In this document: piece after piece, positions 1 to 12,000 of the stretch
How the letters are laid out: the number at the start of each line of letters is the position of its first letter
Position numbering within the stretch: position 1 is the stretch's first letter
Assembly: GCF_000321225.1 (NCBI RefSeq)
Contig: NW_004450665.1
Span: 598,582-662,581, forward strand
Length of the DNA stretch: 64,000 nt
Origin: Odobenus rosmarus divergens
Taxonomy: Eukaryota; Chordata; Mammalia; Carnivora; Odobenidae
Direction: 5' to 3'
Program-made: the position numbers and the translations under genes
Notes under the pieces: generated by a model
Told to the model about the DNA's origin: nothing
Databases searched by the model: none
Seen by the model: the letters and a program-made list of their open reading frames with translations, nothing else

Positions 1-1366
1 AGAACAGAATGTCCCTGATCATGCCAAATAGCCAAGATACCACAATCATCAGGAGTCAGTTTCATAGGCCAATTGCTAGAATTTAGGATAACTATTTGAC
101 TTATACCCAAACCCAGGACATTTTAAGAAAGGAAGTACTATTAATAATTATGCTGGGACAGCAAGCATAAACCAGAACTGTCCCAGGCAAACTGGGGCCA
201 TGGCCACCCTAGTAATATATAATATCTGAAGAACGTCTTTCATGTGGTGCCACCCAGGGCTAAACTATAGGAAAATGCCCAAAGAATGCATAGGGAACAC
301 AAATGAAAATGTCTTCAATGCAGTATCATTCATTTTCACCCAAGTTTTGTTTTTTAACCAAAGACAGAACAGAATGTGGTTTTTGATAACATTTACTCCA
401 GCATAACATAAAAGACATTCACTCTTTCAGCCTACTACGATTTTTTTTTCATTTTAGGAAAGAGCTTTATTCTACCTGGAGGGGCGTTCTATCTCTCAGC
501 TCCAGGTCCCCCAGTACGCACCCAAAAAGCACCATGTGTGAAGTAGGTTACGTAGAGATTAGCAGATTTATTCTCAAAATTGCTGTGTCTTATCCCTTCT
601 CCTGTATCAGTCATTGGTTCCAGATAATAACTGGTAGATTTTTTTTTTTTTTGGATGAATAAGAATTAAGTGTTCCTAATTGTTGGAAGATGTTAGGTTA
701 CTGAAAATTTGACAAAGGATTTCTAAAATAAGCATAAATGTTCATTCTATGAAATGTGCCAATATGTATCAGTGAGCATTGGCTATTTGTCTTTTGCTAA
801 ATTATTAATACAGCATACCAGATACCACTTTTTTCTCCCCAGTGAATTGTTGACATTTAACTAATTTAGCCATGCTTATGTCATCCCTACTTTGAACTGT
901 TATTTCCCAGTTATTACCAGAAGTCATTTGAAAACAAACACCTACTAGATACAAAAAAAAAAAAAATCCCTCCGTATAAAACAAATAAAAGGTACTTGTA
1001 AATTGTTTACATTTATAAGACGCAATATATACACAGAATTTTGAATGCATGAAGAAGGATATTTTGACTGTAATAATTTTTAAAAAATCACTTTCTTAGA
1101 GTTGCAGTCTGAACTAAAACAACCCTCTCCATTTGAGTGTGTCACTAACAGCTCTGAGTTGACTCCAGGATCATTAAAAAAGAAATGATCGTAATACATA
1201 TAACCTCCTAAGGTACAAATTTTGGAATAAATTATGCCCCAAATCAAATAAGTTGGTCACTCCTCTGCTTTTTCTCTTGCTCTTTATCCTCAGGGTGTCA
1301 TCATTTGAGAATGGATTTGCTTTCAAGAAAAGCTCCTTTTATTTTATTACGTATTATTACCGCTAT
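1..1366. other. Unique AT-rich DNA, no gene seen
   Basis: No coding region or young repeat is recognised apart from the ancient-repeat wording at 110-218. Only short open frames are present, with stops in all frames. A T run near 640 and an A run near 953 are ordinary homopolymers. Confidence 0.6.
110..218. repeat. Ancient interspersed repeat fragment, family unresolved
   Basis: The stretch carries the wording 'ctgggacagcaagcataaacc' followed by 'tgtcccaggcaaactgggg' and 'ggccaccctag'. This phrase recurs in old mammalian repeats whose consensus contains 'gtcccaggcaaaccggga'. I cannot name the family with confidence. No terminal structure or target-site duplication is visible. Confidence 0.3.
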
Positions 1367-1495
1367 TGATTAATATTTACATTGTGCCCAGGGCTGTATT
1401 ATATGCTTCATTTGCATTATCATCTTTAATCCTCAAGACATCCATACAATATAGATGGAGGAGCCCTGGGCACCTAGAAGGTGAGGCTGATTCCA
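1367..1495 (-). repeat. MIR SINE fragment
   Basis: Read on the plus strand it follows the antisense MIR pattern: 'taatatttacattgtgcccagggctgtattatatgcttcatttgcattatc', then 'tttaatcctcaagacatcc'. These correspond to the MIR core and 3' part (gtgccaggcactgttctaag, then tttaatcctcacaac). It is strongly diverged, as expected for this old tRNA-derived family. Confidence 0.6.
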
Positions 1496-1499
1496 TAGT

Positions 1500-3820
1500 G
1501 TCTTTAAGACAGGTGACGTGTTCTCCCGTGAAAAGGAATTCGTGTAGTTTTACAAGAAACAAAAGCTTTCTTATGAGAAAAAGGGACTAAAGGTACAATT
1601 ACATCATGTGTTATGAGAATTTTTCAGAAGCTTTCAGGAGAGGAAATGAGAGGAAGAGATAGGAAAGAGATGGTACTTTGTCTGTGGGAACATGACAGTT
1701 GAACTGAAATGAGCAGTGTGTGAACAGAAAGAAATATCCAGAGTGTGGATGGTCACAGGCAGCTTCCCACCTGCTCTGAGCAGCAAGAAGAACTTGAACC
1801 ATCCTAGGGAGGGAACTACACTTTTACTCTTGACAATCTCCACAAAATGACAGCAAAGAACCCCCCCCCCAAGAAATGGTTCATGATATCCTCAAAGTTT
1901 TGGAATCAGATTTGTCCTAAAACCTGATCTGAGAAGGTTGAAACCACAGGGAAACTGAGCACAGAAAATCTGTTTGCAGTATCACTAGTCAGAAAACACA
2001 ACTGCAGAGGCTAAGGAGTGTAGGTTTTGCTGCTTCACAATGTCCAACTCCAAGAAGCCAGGTGGGAAGGACACGGGGTGGGATCCTCACATGGAATTAG
2101 TCAGTTGGGAGGAATTTTAGCATTAAACAAACCATATTAAAAATGTATCTTTTGAAACCCTATTTTTAATCTATTTCTTTCCCATATGTAAAACATCTTA
2201 AATACTATTTCAGTGCTAGACACATCATTTAGACTTGATACATGCAGATTGATCCAGTGAATGGGAAAAATAGGAAAATGATTTTCTGAACTCTTGTCGT
2301 TAAAACGTGTATTTGTTTTGTATTCCCCCATTGTCTCTGAAATGGCATTTCTTGAGAGAGAACTAATTTGAGACTTTCAGAAGAGGCCAAACAAGCAGTT
2401 GATAACTGATTTGCTCATTAATGGCCTGGGGTGTCACAGAAAACAACTGAGATTCCAGGAAACTCATTTTAATGACATTAACGATGCCTTTTGAAGTTGC
2501 AATTACTACTATAAAACCACAGCCAGTGGCTTATTGTGGTTATTTTTTTTCTTCAGAATGAGCTACAAAAATGTTATGAGCCAAAATAATAAAACTAATA
2601 CTAATACTACCACTACTACTAATAATAATAATACCTTTCGAAAGCCAGACACTCAGAATTAGCAAGCAGGTTTTTCTAAGTTATAATACAGGTCATCATT
2701 GGAAAAGATACATGTAGAATTCTACGCCAAAGACCTTATTTTCTTTCTTTTCCTTTTCCTTCTGGTGAGATGGGAGAAACAAGGGATTTCGTATTATTTT
2801 TGAAAACCAAAATGCAATTATTCACAGGAAAAAAAAACATTTTAATCTTTCTTAAATGAGTACTTTTGGAAATGAAAATAAAATTGTACTAGCAAAAATT
2901 TAATGAGCACCTAAGATGGAAATTTCTTAAATGATTCTTTTAATAGATTTCAGACTAGTGTCAATTCATGCTGATTGGTAAATAATATAATGGAGTCAAA
3001 TAATGTATTATCAGAAGAAAGAGAAATAAACATTCTATGAATTTATTCTTCAAGAGTTCTAACCAAATGATTATTTTAAAAGAATTCTCCCTTCTTGAAC
3101 AGTGCTTAGTATATACATTCCTTGTGAGCAGAGAGAAGGTCTGAGAATTGGGTCTGAGACCTAAACATCAGCAGTGTTTAGAATAACAACTTTCTCAAAG
3201 GAACACAATGTAAATATCCTTTTTCTTCTGTTTGGTTATTTTGAACAGCATGCATACTTCACATGAACTCTCGTGAAGTGTTTGATTAGTCAAAGAAAAA
3301 GCCAATATTTGAAAAGGTGTTATTCACAATGGAACTAAAGTAGGTATAAGGCAAAATTGTAGTGGGGTTAACATGGTAGAGAGGGACACTGCTATTCAAA
3401 GGATGGGCAAGTGAAAGTACACCTTGGGATTTAAAGACAAAGTGTCTGGTAATGATTACTATTCATGTTTCTAGATGAAGAAGCTATGTATGACTAGTGT
3501 TTTTTGCCCTACAGGATGCTCATAGAGAACATCGTTTGGCTGCATTAACATGTTGTTCACATAGTCTGGACTTGGAGAGATTTAAGACACATATAAGAAA
3601 TGCTTAAATATAAAAGATTTTACCAACACTGGGAAAGTATGGGAAATGGAATTTTGTAGATCAGTCAACATGCCCAGGCTTTGGTTGAGGTCAAGGAATA
3701 GGTTTTAGGGCAGATCTGCTTCTCATATGTGTGACCTATGCTAAATAACTTAAATTTGCTAAGCTTCAATACTACAGAAAGTTGGAGAGTGGCTGGAGGC
3801 CTGGTAATGCACAGATATCA
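1500..3820. other. Unique DNA, no gene recognised
   Basis: No gene, young transposon or RNA gene is recognised here. It contains a run of ten C at 1861-1870 and a degenerate trinucleotide tract near 2600. Open frames are short and lack family resemblance. Confidence 0.55.
2584..2633. repeat. Degenerate (AAT/ACT)n microsatellite
   Basis: About fifty bases of imperfect trinucleotide units (aat, act, cta), with runs of 'ctaata', 'ctacca' and 'aataataataa'. It is an interrupted trinucleotide simple repeat. Confidence 0.7.
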
Positions 3821-3827
3821 CTCAATC

Positions 3828-3895
3828 TTCAAAAAAAGTGAAGTTCTACCATATGATCCAGCAATCCGACTTTGGGGTATCTATCCAAGGGAAGA
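3828..3895 (+). mobile_element. L1 ORF2 fragment
   Basis: The plus-strand frame reads LPYDPAIRLWGIYP, close to the conserved C-terminal ORF2 phrase of mammalian L1 (LPYDPAIPLLGIYP). Preceding bases (cttcaaaaaaagtgaagttc) fit the usual upstream wording. Both ends are uncertain; 'tagaatgaagttaccagaa' near 4045 may be a further relic. It is far too short to be functional. Confidence 0.6.
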
Positions 3896-4380
3896 GGAAG
3901 AAGAAGCTAGACTGTCTTCATTGTCCTGAAATTCTGCAGGATCAGAAAACAGAGGCAGAGTATTCATCTTTGTTTCTCACTGAAGGTTATGACTCTGGAA
4001 ATCAAAGTAGAATAGTTGCGGAATAACAATTGGACACAAAAATAGAATGAAGTTACCAGAATGTTGGACTCCTGTAACACAACCAAGAGTCCCTTGAAAG
4101 ATGAAAAGAAATGGCTTCAGAGGGAGACTTGCCAAACTGATGAAGATGGCTTTGTTTTGACATGTGAGGAGTAGAAGAAAAAGGAACAGATACAACCATA
4201 AAGGTCAATGCTACGGATGAAAACAGCACTCACACAGAAAGGAAAACAACAGTGGAGGTAACACCCTATTATTTCAAGAAGAAGTAACTAGAAAAATGAT
4301 AGAAGTAATCCTTGGGTCTCAGATTTGAAAATGTAGAGAGCATGAGAAGTAAAGAGGAAAATATTTTAAAACCTACATAT

Positions 4381-4650
4381 TGCAAAAACAACTTTTTTTT
4401 ATTATGTTATGTTAATGACCATACAACTTTTAAAAAAAAATATTTATTTATTTGAGAGAGCGCGAGGGCACACACACCTGGGCACATGTGACATAGTGGG
4501 GGAGGGGCAGAGGGCAAGCCGACTCCCTGCTGAGCATGGAGCCCGTTATAGGGATTGATCCCAGGACCCGGAGATCACAACCTGAGCTAAACCCAAGAGT
4601 CTGGTGCTCAACTGACTGAGCCACCCAGGAGCCCCTGCAGAAACAACTTT
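4381..4650 (-). mobile_element. Composite insertion: SINEC joined to an L1 3' end, shared target-site duplication
   Basis: A reverse-oriented SINEC (about 4427-4635) is followed at its 3' side by about 26 bases matching the young L1 terminus (attatgttatgttaatgacc atacaa, 4401-4426) and a short T run (4396-4400). The whole unit lies between 15-base direct repeats, tgcaaaaacaacttt at 4381-4395 and tgcagaaacaacttt at 4636-4650, one mismatch. Bases directly flanking the SINE alone (4412-4426 and 4636 onward) do not match. The simplest reading is one retrotransposition event in which L1 reverse transcriptase started on L1 RNA and switched to SINE RNA. Confidence 0.7.
4427..4635 (-). mobile_element. 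SINEC (tRNA-derived carnivoran SINE), reverse orientation
   Basis: On the minus strand it begins 'ggggctcctgggtggctcag', containing the A-box-like region of the tRNA-derived head, and continues through the 'gatcccaggacc' B-box region. It ends in 'ctctctcaaataaataaata'. It is noticeably diverged (for example 'cttgggtttagctcaggttg'), so it is an older copy. SINEC is transcribed by RNA polymerase III and mobilised by L1 proteins. Confidence 0.95.
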
Positions 4651-4729
4651 GGAAGCCCTGATAACAGAAATAAAAGCAACATAATTATAATCTTTCTGAT
4701 CTAACAAATCACCTATTATCCTTTTAAAA

Positions 4730-5250
4730 TAATTTTTAAAGACCTAAATGTATACTGAATGTGTAAAAATTTTGAAAGGTGGAAAAGAAATGTAAACTCC
4801 AAGGTAACCTTTCAGATAGGTGCATGGATGTGCACGGGGACACGCACACTCGTACACGCTGACATACTGTAATCACACTACAGACATGATGTTTTTCATC
4901 TTGCTCTTTTATTTACCAGTATGGTGATAACTTCTTTGTGCCACTAAACAGTCTTTGGAAGCATATGTTTGGCTATAAATAAAATATTTCATCATATAAA
5001 TAGACCACAATATATTCAAATGTTATTTTTGTATATTTAGAATTTTTCCACTTTTCATTTTTAGAAATAAATTGCTTATATCCATATAAATAAATCTTTG
5101 AATTATTCCCTTAAAATATATTCAGAAAAGTGGAAATGCTGGGGGAAAAGGGTATGGAAAATGTTTAACATTTTAATGTTTTATGATTATAATAGTAATA
5201 TATGTATGTTACAGAGAATTTAGAAAATATATAAAGTTTCAAAGCAAAAC
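4730..5250 (-). mobile_element. Ancient L1 3' region, reverse orientation
   Basis: The plus strand reads like the antisense 3' part of old L1M elements: 'catcttgctcttttatttacc', 'ctttgtgccactaaacagtc' and 'atttcatcatataaatagacc', then 'gaaaagtggaaatgctgggg'. 'gttacagagaatttagaaaat' near 5209 resembles another old-L1 phrase. Divergence is high; exact family and edges are uncertain, and two fragments may be joined here. Confidence 0.4.
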
Positions 5251-5539
5251 TGTAAACTTCCCGCTCTACTCTTTATTGCCTCAAATGTATATTTTAATTC
5301 TGTAATGCCATTTTTAGTTTCTTTGACATCCCTATTGATTTTACCCACCCCTGCTCCCTGTTCTGTCTCATTCTGCCCTCTCCCTTTATGACCTGCTTCC
5401 AGCTCACAGGGACTTGACTTCCTGCCCCCTGGTTCCTGTACTCTTTCAGAAGTGTTTCCTTTAGATGAGTGTTCTTTTTCTTTTATTCTGCAGCATGTTT
5501 TCCTTTGGGCAGAAAGGAATGAGAACATAGAGGTTCAGA

Positions 5540-5740
5540 GCTTGTCCTAGAACACAACCGTCTGGTTTGAATCCCAGCTCTGGTGTTTCTGAGCAGTGTG
5601 ATTTTGGCCACATCGTTTAAAATATCTCTGTACTCACTGTAGAATGGACATAATACTCCTAACTATTTACTAGGGTCTTTGAGGAGATGAAATGAGCTCA
5701 TACATGTACATCATTTAGTATACATTCAGGAAGCGTTAAC
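5540..5740 (+). repeat. MIR SINE
   Basis: In sense order: 'gtctggtttgaatcccagctct' (tRNA-like head with B-box), 'gtgtgattttggccacatcg', 'gtagaatggacataatactcc', 'ggtctttgaggagatgaaatgagctca' and 'tagtatacattcaggaagcg'. This follows the MIR consensus almost end to end with normal divergence. Confidence 0.8.
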
Positions 5741-5832
5741 TTATTGTGGCTCTGTATTGGCCTTTTTTTCTGTTTTTCCTTAAAAGGAGGAAATATTTAA
5801 AGATTAATGACCATCAGGTTTTTTCTGGCGGG

Positions 5833-5866
5833 GGTGTGTGTGAGAGAGAGAGGGAGAGAAGGAGAC
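5833..5866 (+). repeat. (TG)n/(GA)n-rich simple repeat
   Basis: A short run of TG units passes into a purine tract 'gagagagagagggagagaagg'. It is flanked by unique DNA; no transposon tail is apparent. Confidence 0.7.
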
Positions 5867-6255
5867 ACTATATATACCTGTTTTGGGGGGCATGAGTCAA
5901 ATCCTCATTGAAGTCAGATTGATGGTCAGAATTCCTAGCTCAGTTCCTGATTCATAGTCACCCACCATGGCTCTGTCACACCATGATGAACTCACTTGCT
6001 TCCTCTGTTATGTGGCTAGACCACAAGATGATCACAGGTGGTCTGTTGACAGTCCACAGTCTGTAGTACGTGGCTGCTACCCAAATGGCTTCCATCATTC
6101 CCTGCCTGGTAGTTTCATTCCAGAGCACCATGGGCCCCCCTCTACTTCCTAACAGAATGAGATGGAAAAATAAAGATGGAGGAGTGGGAGAATGGATAAG
6201 GATTCCAAAGAAACTAAAAAAGGTCACTACAGAACTAAAATAAACACTCAAGAGG

Positions 6256-6456
6256 GGGGCGCCTGGGTGGCTCAGTCGGTTAAGCAGCTGCCTTCAGCTT
6301 GAGTCATGGTCCCAGGGTCCTGGGATCGAGCCCCATATCAGGCTCTCTACTCAGTAGGGAGCCTGCTTCTCCCTCTCCCACTCCCCCTGCTTGTGCTCTC
6401 TCTCTCACTGTCTTTCTCTCTGTCAAATAAAATCTTTAAAAAAATAAAATAAAATA
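6256..6456 (+). mobile_element. SINEC element
   Basis: Full-length copy: head 'gcgcctgggtggctcagtcg', middle 'ggtcctgggatcgagcccca', CT-rich segment, then an A-rich tail of AAAT units. Target-site duplication is imperfect: aacactcaagagg at 6243-6255 and tacattcaagagg at 6457-6469. The moderate divergence suggests middle age. Confidence 0.95.
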
Positions 6457-6599
6457 TACATTCAAGAGGATAAAGGACAGGACTGGAACTGTGTATATTT
6501 TGCTTTGTAGCTTTCTAAATTTTCCATGTTATTTGATTTTCTATCTCAGAACAGATCTAAAAAGAGATATAATAAAAGCAGAAAAGAGGAAATGAGATT

Positions 6600-7725
6600 T
6601 GTAAAATGCCTTTTACAATAGTATCAAAAATATCAAGTAATTCTGCATAATCTAATGGATGTGTTAGTGCTCCAGAGGAAACATTGTAAAACTTAATGAG
6701 AGATATAAAAGAAAATCTAAATAAATGGAGAGATGTAACATGTTCATGAGTTGGAAGACTGAATATTTTAATGATATTACTCTTGCCAAATTGATCTATA
6801 GAGTTAATGAAATTGCAATCTAAATTCCAACAGGCTTTTCTTCAGTAAAAAATAGACAAGCTAATTCTAAAGTGTATATGGAGAAATGTCTCCAAAGAAG
6901 ACATCCACATGGCCAACAGACACAAGAAAATATGCTCAGCATCACTTATCATCAGGGAAATGCAAATCAAAACCACAATGAGCTATCACCTGTCAGAATA
7001 GCTAACATCAACAACACAAGAAACAACAGGTGTTGGTGAGAATGTAGAGAAAAAGGAACCCTCGTCCACTGTTGGTGGGAATGCAAACTGGTGCAGCCAT
7101 TGTGGAAGACAGTACAGAGGTTCCTCAAAAAATTAAAAATAGAACTACCATACGATCCAGTAATCATGCCGCTGGGGATTTACCCAAAGAATACAAAAAC
7201 ACTAATTCATAAGGACACATGCTCTTCTATGTTTATAGTAGCATTATCTACAATAGCCAAGATATGGAAGCAGCCCAATGTGCATTGATAGATGAGTGGA
7301 TAAAGAAACTATAATGAAATACTACTCAGCCATAAAAAAGAATGAAACTTGCCATTTTCCACAACACAGATGGATCTAGAGAGTATAATGCTAAACAAAA
7401 TAAGTCAGTCAGAAAAAGACAAAGACCCTATGATTTCACTCATATGTGAAATTTAAGAACAAAACAAATGAACAAAGGGGAGAAAAGAGACAAACCAAAA
7501 AAAAAAAAAAAAAAGACTCTTAACTATGGTGACCAGAGGGAAAGTTGGTGGGGGAATGGGTGAAATAGGTGATGGGGATGAAGAGTACATTTATCTTGAT
7601 GAGCACTGAGTAATATATAGAATTGTTGAATCACTGTATTGTACACCCGAAACTAATTTAATACTATATGTTAACTATACTGGAATGAATATAAATAAAT
7701 ATAAGTAAGTAAATAAATACTTATT
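6600..7725 (+). mobile_element. L1, 5'-truncated and internally deleted (ORF2 3' half plus 3' UTR)
   Basis: The left part (ttttacaatagtatcaaaaa near 6610) matches middle ORF2 wording. At about 6875 it jumps to the ORF2 3' region (ggagaaatgtctccaaagaag), showing an internal deletion. The frame at 7091-7288 reads [26 protein letters not shown] and TIAKIWKQPNVH, the conserved ORF2 C-terminus. After 'tactactcagccataaaaaagaatg' comes a 3' UTR with a purine tract and A run (about 7499-7514), ending in a TAAA/TAAG-rich tail near 7725. It is a dead relic without reverse transcriptase active site or 5' UTR, of an older carnivoran type than the ends at 36.5 and 63.6 kb. Confidence 0.9.
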
Positions 7726-7739
7726 TAAGTTTGACTCCT

Positions 7740-8392
7740 TCACTGCCACCCGAGAGGGTCAGACCATCATCTCTCCCTTGGACAATGGCAGTGGCCTCCT
7801 GACTGGTCCCTCTAAGCTCTTCTCAACACCTGGTCCGAATGCCATGATTAAAACGCAGGCCACACCCCATCCCTCTTCCAGTCGAAGCCCTGTCATGCCT
7901 TCCCGTTATAGTCAGTAAAACCAAGTCTTCTTTATGATCACTCAGGATCTCAGGATGTGATTCCTATAACCTCTGGAAGTTCATCTCCTACTATCCTAAC
8001 GGTCGTTCAGTCTGTTCCAGTGATACTTTACTGTTTCCTGACCAGTCAACCATGCTCCTACCTCAGATCCTCTGATACTTGCTGCACCTTCTGCATGGAA
8101 TATTCTCCTCTCAGACATATCCACATGGCTGCCATCTAAACGTCCAGCTCCCCCATCTCAATACTTAATAATCCTCTTTCCTCCTTTACTTTGGTGCTTT
8201 AACTCTTAATAGGATCTAGCACATTATCCATATTTTACTCTTACTCATCGTCAGCCACACAGTAGAGTATGAGCTCCATGTGGAAGTGGATTTGGGTCAT
8301 TTTTTTTGTTTACTAATAACTTCCTAAACCTCGGGCAGTGTCTGATGGATAGCAGATACTCAATTATGAACTCAGTTAATGAATAAATAAGA
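7740..8392 (+). mobile_element. L2 LINE 3' portion
   Basis: Sense L2 wording is followed from 'accatcatctctcccttgga' and 'gtggcctcctgactggtccc' through 'catgctcctacctcag' and 'gcaccttctgcatggaatat' to the 3' end 'gagtatgagctccatgtgg' and 'gatactcaattatgaactc ... gaataaataagaa'. L2 is an extinct mammalian LINE, so this is an old immobile copy. Confidence 0.85.
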
Positions 8393-8532
8393 AATTCCAT
8401 GGAGAGAAATAATAATTTGCTTTTGGGTTTGATATATTACTTATAAAATGGTTCAGACATGACTTAACATGGTTTAAATTTTTAAAAACACAGCCTGAGA
8501 AAGTTAAAACAATAGAATTTCAAGATGGAAAT

Positions 8533-8918
8533 TGTTATGGACTGAAAGTTTGATTTCTCCCCAAACTCATGTATTAACACCCAACCACCAATGTGACTAT
8601 AGTGGGAAGATAAGGCCTGTATAGAGATAATTAAGTTTAAATGAAGTATGAAGGGTAGGGCCATCATGATCCAGTTGGATTAGTGTCCTTATAAGAAGAG
8701 ACATGAGAGAATTCACTTTCCCCCTGTCTCCACCGTGTGAGCCCACAGCAAGATGGCGCCCTTTGTTAGCCAGAAAATGAGCTCTCATCAGGAACCAAAT
8801 CAACCAACACCTTGGATTCTGGACTTCCCAGCCTCCAGAACTGTGAGAAATAAATGTCTGTTGTTTAGGCCACCTGGTCTGTAGTATTGTTTTATAGCAG
8901 CCCGAGTGAACAAAGATA
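8533..8918 (+). mobile_element. Solitary MaLR LTR, MLT1/MST-like
   Basis: The unit starts 'tgttatggactgaaagtttg' and carries landmarks 'ttagtgtccttataagaag', 'cacagcaagatggcgccc', 'cagcctccagaactgtgag' and the polyadenylation-signal region 'aaataaatgtctgttgttta'. It ends 'agcagcccgagtgaacaaaga'. A perfect 5-base direct repeat GAAAT lies at 8528-8532 and 8919-8923, the size expected for LTR-element integration. No internal sequence remains, so it is a solo LTR. The subfamily is from memory. Confidence 0.85.
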
Positions 8919-8936
8919 GAAATGCACCTTAAAAAA

Positions 8937-9075
8937 ATCATCAAACTTAATTTCCTTACTTGACAGATGAGAAAACCAAAGCCAGACAAGTTAGGTGACT
9001 TTCCAAAGGTCACAAAGTCCGTATATCACAGAATTAAACTCCATATCCACGTTGCAGCTCAGTGCTTTCTTCCCT
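8937..9075 (-). repeat. MIR SINE fragment
   Basis: Antisense MIR wording: 'acttgacagatgagaaaacc', 'ttaggtgactttccaaaggtcac' and 'gaattaaactccatatcc'. These match the reverse complement of the MIR tRNA-like and core parts. Ends are uncertain. Confidence 0.65.
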
Positions 9076-9079
9076 TGCT

Positions 9080-12000
9080 GTGCTCACTCATATACCAATC
9101 CATGTACAGTGGAATCCGTGTAGGGCAGGGGTTCTCAAACCTTATTCTTGAGGAACTCTGTTCTTCCAAAGACTATACCAGGAGTTTTGCCCTTACAGGT
9201 TAATGATAGTAGTCTTTTCACAGGGGTAATCTTTTAAGGGGGTGAGCAGGTATTTAATTGACCTTTTTTCCCAAAATTTTATGTGTTTTGCCAATAAATT
9301 TTTCTTACCTACCTATGAAAAGATACAAAAAGGGAAAAAAACCCAAATATTACTGGAAAAACTCTGAACCATAATTCTCTAAAAATAATTCTGCCCTTGG
9401 GAGGTGTGGAAGGCTGGGTGTATTTCCTGCCGGCACAATTGATCCTGGTTCAAAAGATAGAATGAGCGCTACTCAGAATTTCATTATATTCCAAAAAGCG
9501 TCCCATGACTTCTCAGAGCCCTCTTCCTAGACACATGGAAAAAGCACTGATACAACAGCATGACAGAGCCACTCAAAAAGCTATTATGGGCCGAGGCTGA
9601 ATCAAGAGAAGAGAAGTGTTGTGATCAAAGAGCCCCCCGTCCCTCTGTACGCAGCGCTTCGGGAACATATACACAGCATTATGCACGTTGCCTCTTCCTT
9701 GATCCCACGTTTAACATGTTACTGACTAGCATCCAGAGATAACATCGAAGGAATGGTGGGGACGGTTAGTTTGGGAAGTGAAGGTTTAGGGGAATGTGGG
9801 CCTGTTTTCAAGCTTTTGAAGATCTGAAATAAAGATGAGGGAATAGATTTATCTGGTGTTGTTTCATGCGCAGAACCAAGCTCTGTGCACAGACACTGCA
9901 GGAAAGTAAGTTTTTGACTCAGTATAGGAAAAATTAGAGTTGTTATCCCTGGAAGATCTTCCCTGGTAAAATAATTAAAATTTATTGGAAAGTACTGGAA
10001 ATGTTCCTGACATCACCCCAGATTATGCAGAAGAAATCTTGTTTAGGAAGTGATTTAAAACAGATGACCTCAAAGGATCATTCCAGCATGAAGATTCTGC
10101 CATTCTATGAATGCAAAGAACTGAATCATTATTTCTCATGGTGAGTCTTTTACCATCAAGTGCAGATGCCTGGTTCTTTCTTATCTTGTAGAACAGAAGA
10201 GGGTAGAAAGCAGAAAGGCCTGGGGTAACTGAAATGAATGTGGAGGGGAAAAAGAGTGAAGAGGAATTCTGTACTGTTCATAAGTATTACTGTATAAGGA
10301 TGACATGTCACTTGTTGGCATATATTAGAATACAGCACGTCAAACCCAAATACAAATCTGCCTCCTGTACTTTGGGGAATGTATAGAGAAAGAAAAGAGA
10401 AAAATTCACCTTTAGATCTGAACAGTCGTCACATTTGGGAACACATAAACCCCATGAATCTCTTTAAGGGCAGCATATTATTTAAAACACTGGAGTGCAA
10501 ATATCTAAAGGAGAGAGAAAATAAGGCCCTTCTGTCCTTTCTCTGAAAATGAAAAATGGTCATTTAAAGAATAATTTAGAATGACGAATGTTGGAAGGTC
10601 TGCCATCATAAATTCCTAAAGAGGTCCCCCTCACCGCCCCCCCGCCATGGAAATGGCATCCCCAGGAATGGCCCCGAACAAAGAGAACCTGGGGACCTGT
10701 TTCCCAGTGACCTCTATCTCCAGGGTCAGCCGAGTGCCCTGCACCTTAGGGCAGCAGTCCGTGCACTGGGCCTCTGCCCTGCATCCTCTCCAGCCTACTT
10801 AAGTGAATTCCTCTTGTTTTCAAGGTCTTTGTAAACAACAGTAATAAAACTGTTAATATAATCTACACCATGGCATTAATGACTACCAGTGCTCTAATAT
10901 ATTTTCCCTCACTGTTACTCTTTGCCCAATAAGGGCTTTTATGACGTAATCTAATGTGGTGGTAGGAATTTTAGGTCCACATGCCTATAAACATATGCAC
11001 GTATAACTAATCTTTTTATCATAGTGATAATATACATTGACGTTTTATTTCCTTCCTGCAGTTTTCCGTTAGGGCATCACTTTGTTCTGGATTCAGTGTT
11101 TGAAATAATACATCTGCATCCTGACGGAACTTTCAAATATTTGTGGATCCGATCCCATCTCTATTATAGAGCTTATTTATACCCACACATTTATCTTTCT
11201 CTTCCTACCTTAATCCCTTTGGTTTATTCTTCCTTTATTCCAATTTACTCTTCCAGAGATCTTTTGTCACTTGAGGAGATTAGGTATTTTAAAGAAATGT
11301 GAAGATAGTTGAACTTTTACGGTGTCTTCACCTGAGTCATGCTTCAGCATAATGTCCCCATTCTATCCCCAAACTCATCCACATACATAGTTTTCAGAAT
11401 TATGTTATTGCCTTTGGCTTACTGTGCCACTGAAAATATATATGCATTCCTTTCTCTGGTGCTTTCTAAACAGGCACACTATAATAGTTTTTAATATGGT
11501 CGTCACAAGTCAGAATAAGAAGACAGATGATTTGTGGAAGGAAGAAATGTTGAAACACAATTTACTCTGTTGTCATCATGCTACATTCTTTATGTACTTG
11601 ACACACTCAGGGGATGATTTGGAGTAAATATAATTAAAACCAAGGAACATATAAAAATGGTGTCTTGGTATTTATACTCGGGAGTAATTATTTGACATTA
11701 ATGTCATGCTAGCAAAACTGGGACTATTTTCTGTGGGACTGAAATGTGGGGACAAGGAATGGTTATCAGCCCCCTGGTCATGGACAGGGTAGAGGTGCCT
11801 TTAGTTTCAATGATCCACAGCGACATGGGTGTCACCCCGGTTTCCTGATGGGAGAATTGAGTTTTGATTTGCACGTGTTCCCAAAAGGGATAAATATATT
11901 ATGAAATTCAAGCAGCGATTATATTATTGTCTTTTGCAACACACATAAGAACTTCCTCAGTAGAACCAACGTGTGGTTTGCCCCCACAGTACTGTATGTA

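Noticed and set aside
6256..6330. Possible tRNA gene
   Set aside because: The A-box and B-box-like words belong to the SINEC head; the cloverleaf is not kept and the SINE tail and duplication are present. The same applies to the other SINEC heads.
9128..9200. Possible hAT transposon end
   Set aside because: Only the first twenty bases resemble such a terminus; no matching second end or target-site duplication is seen.
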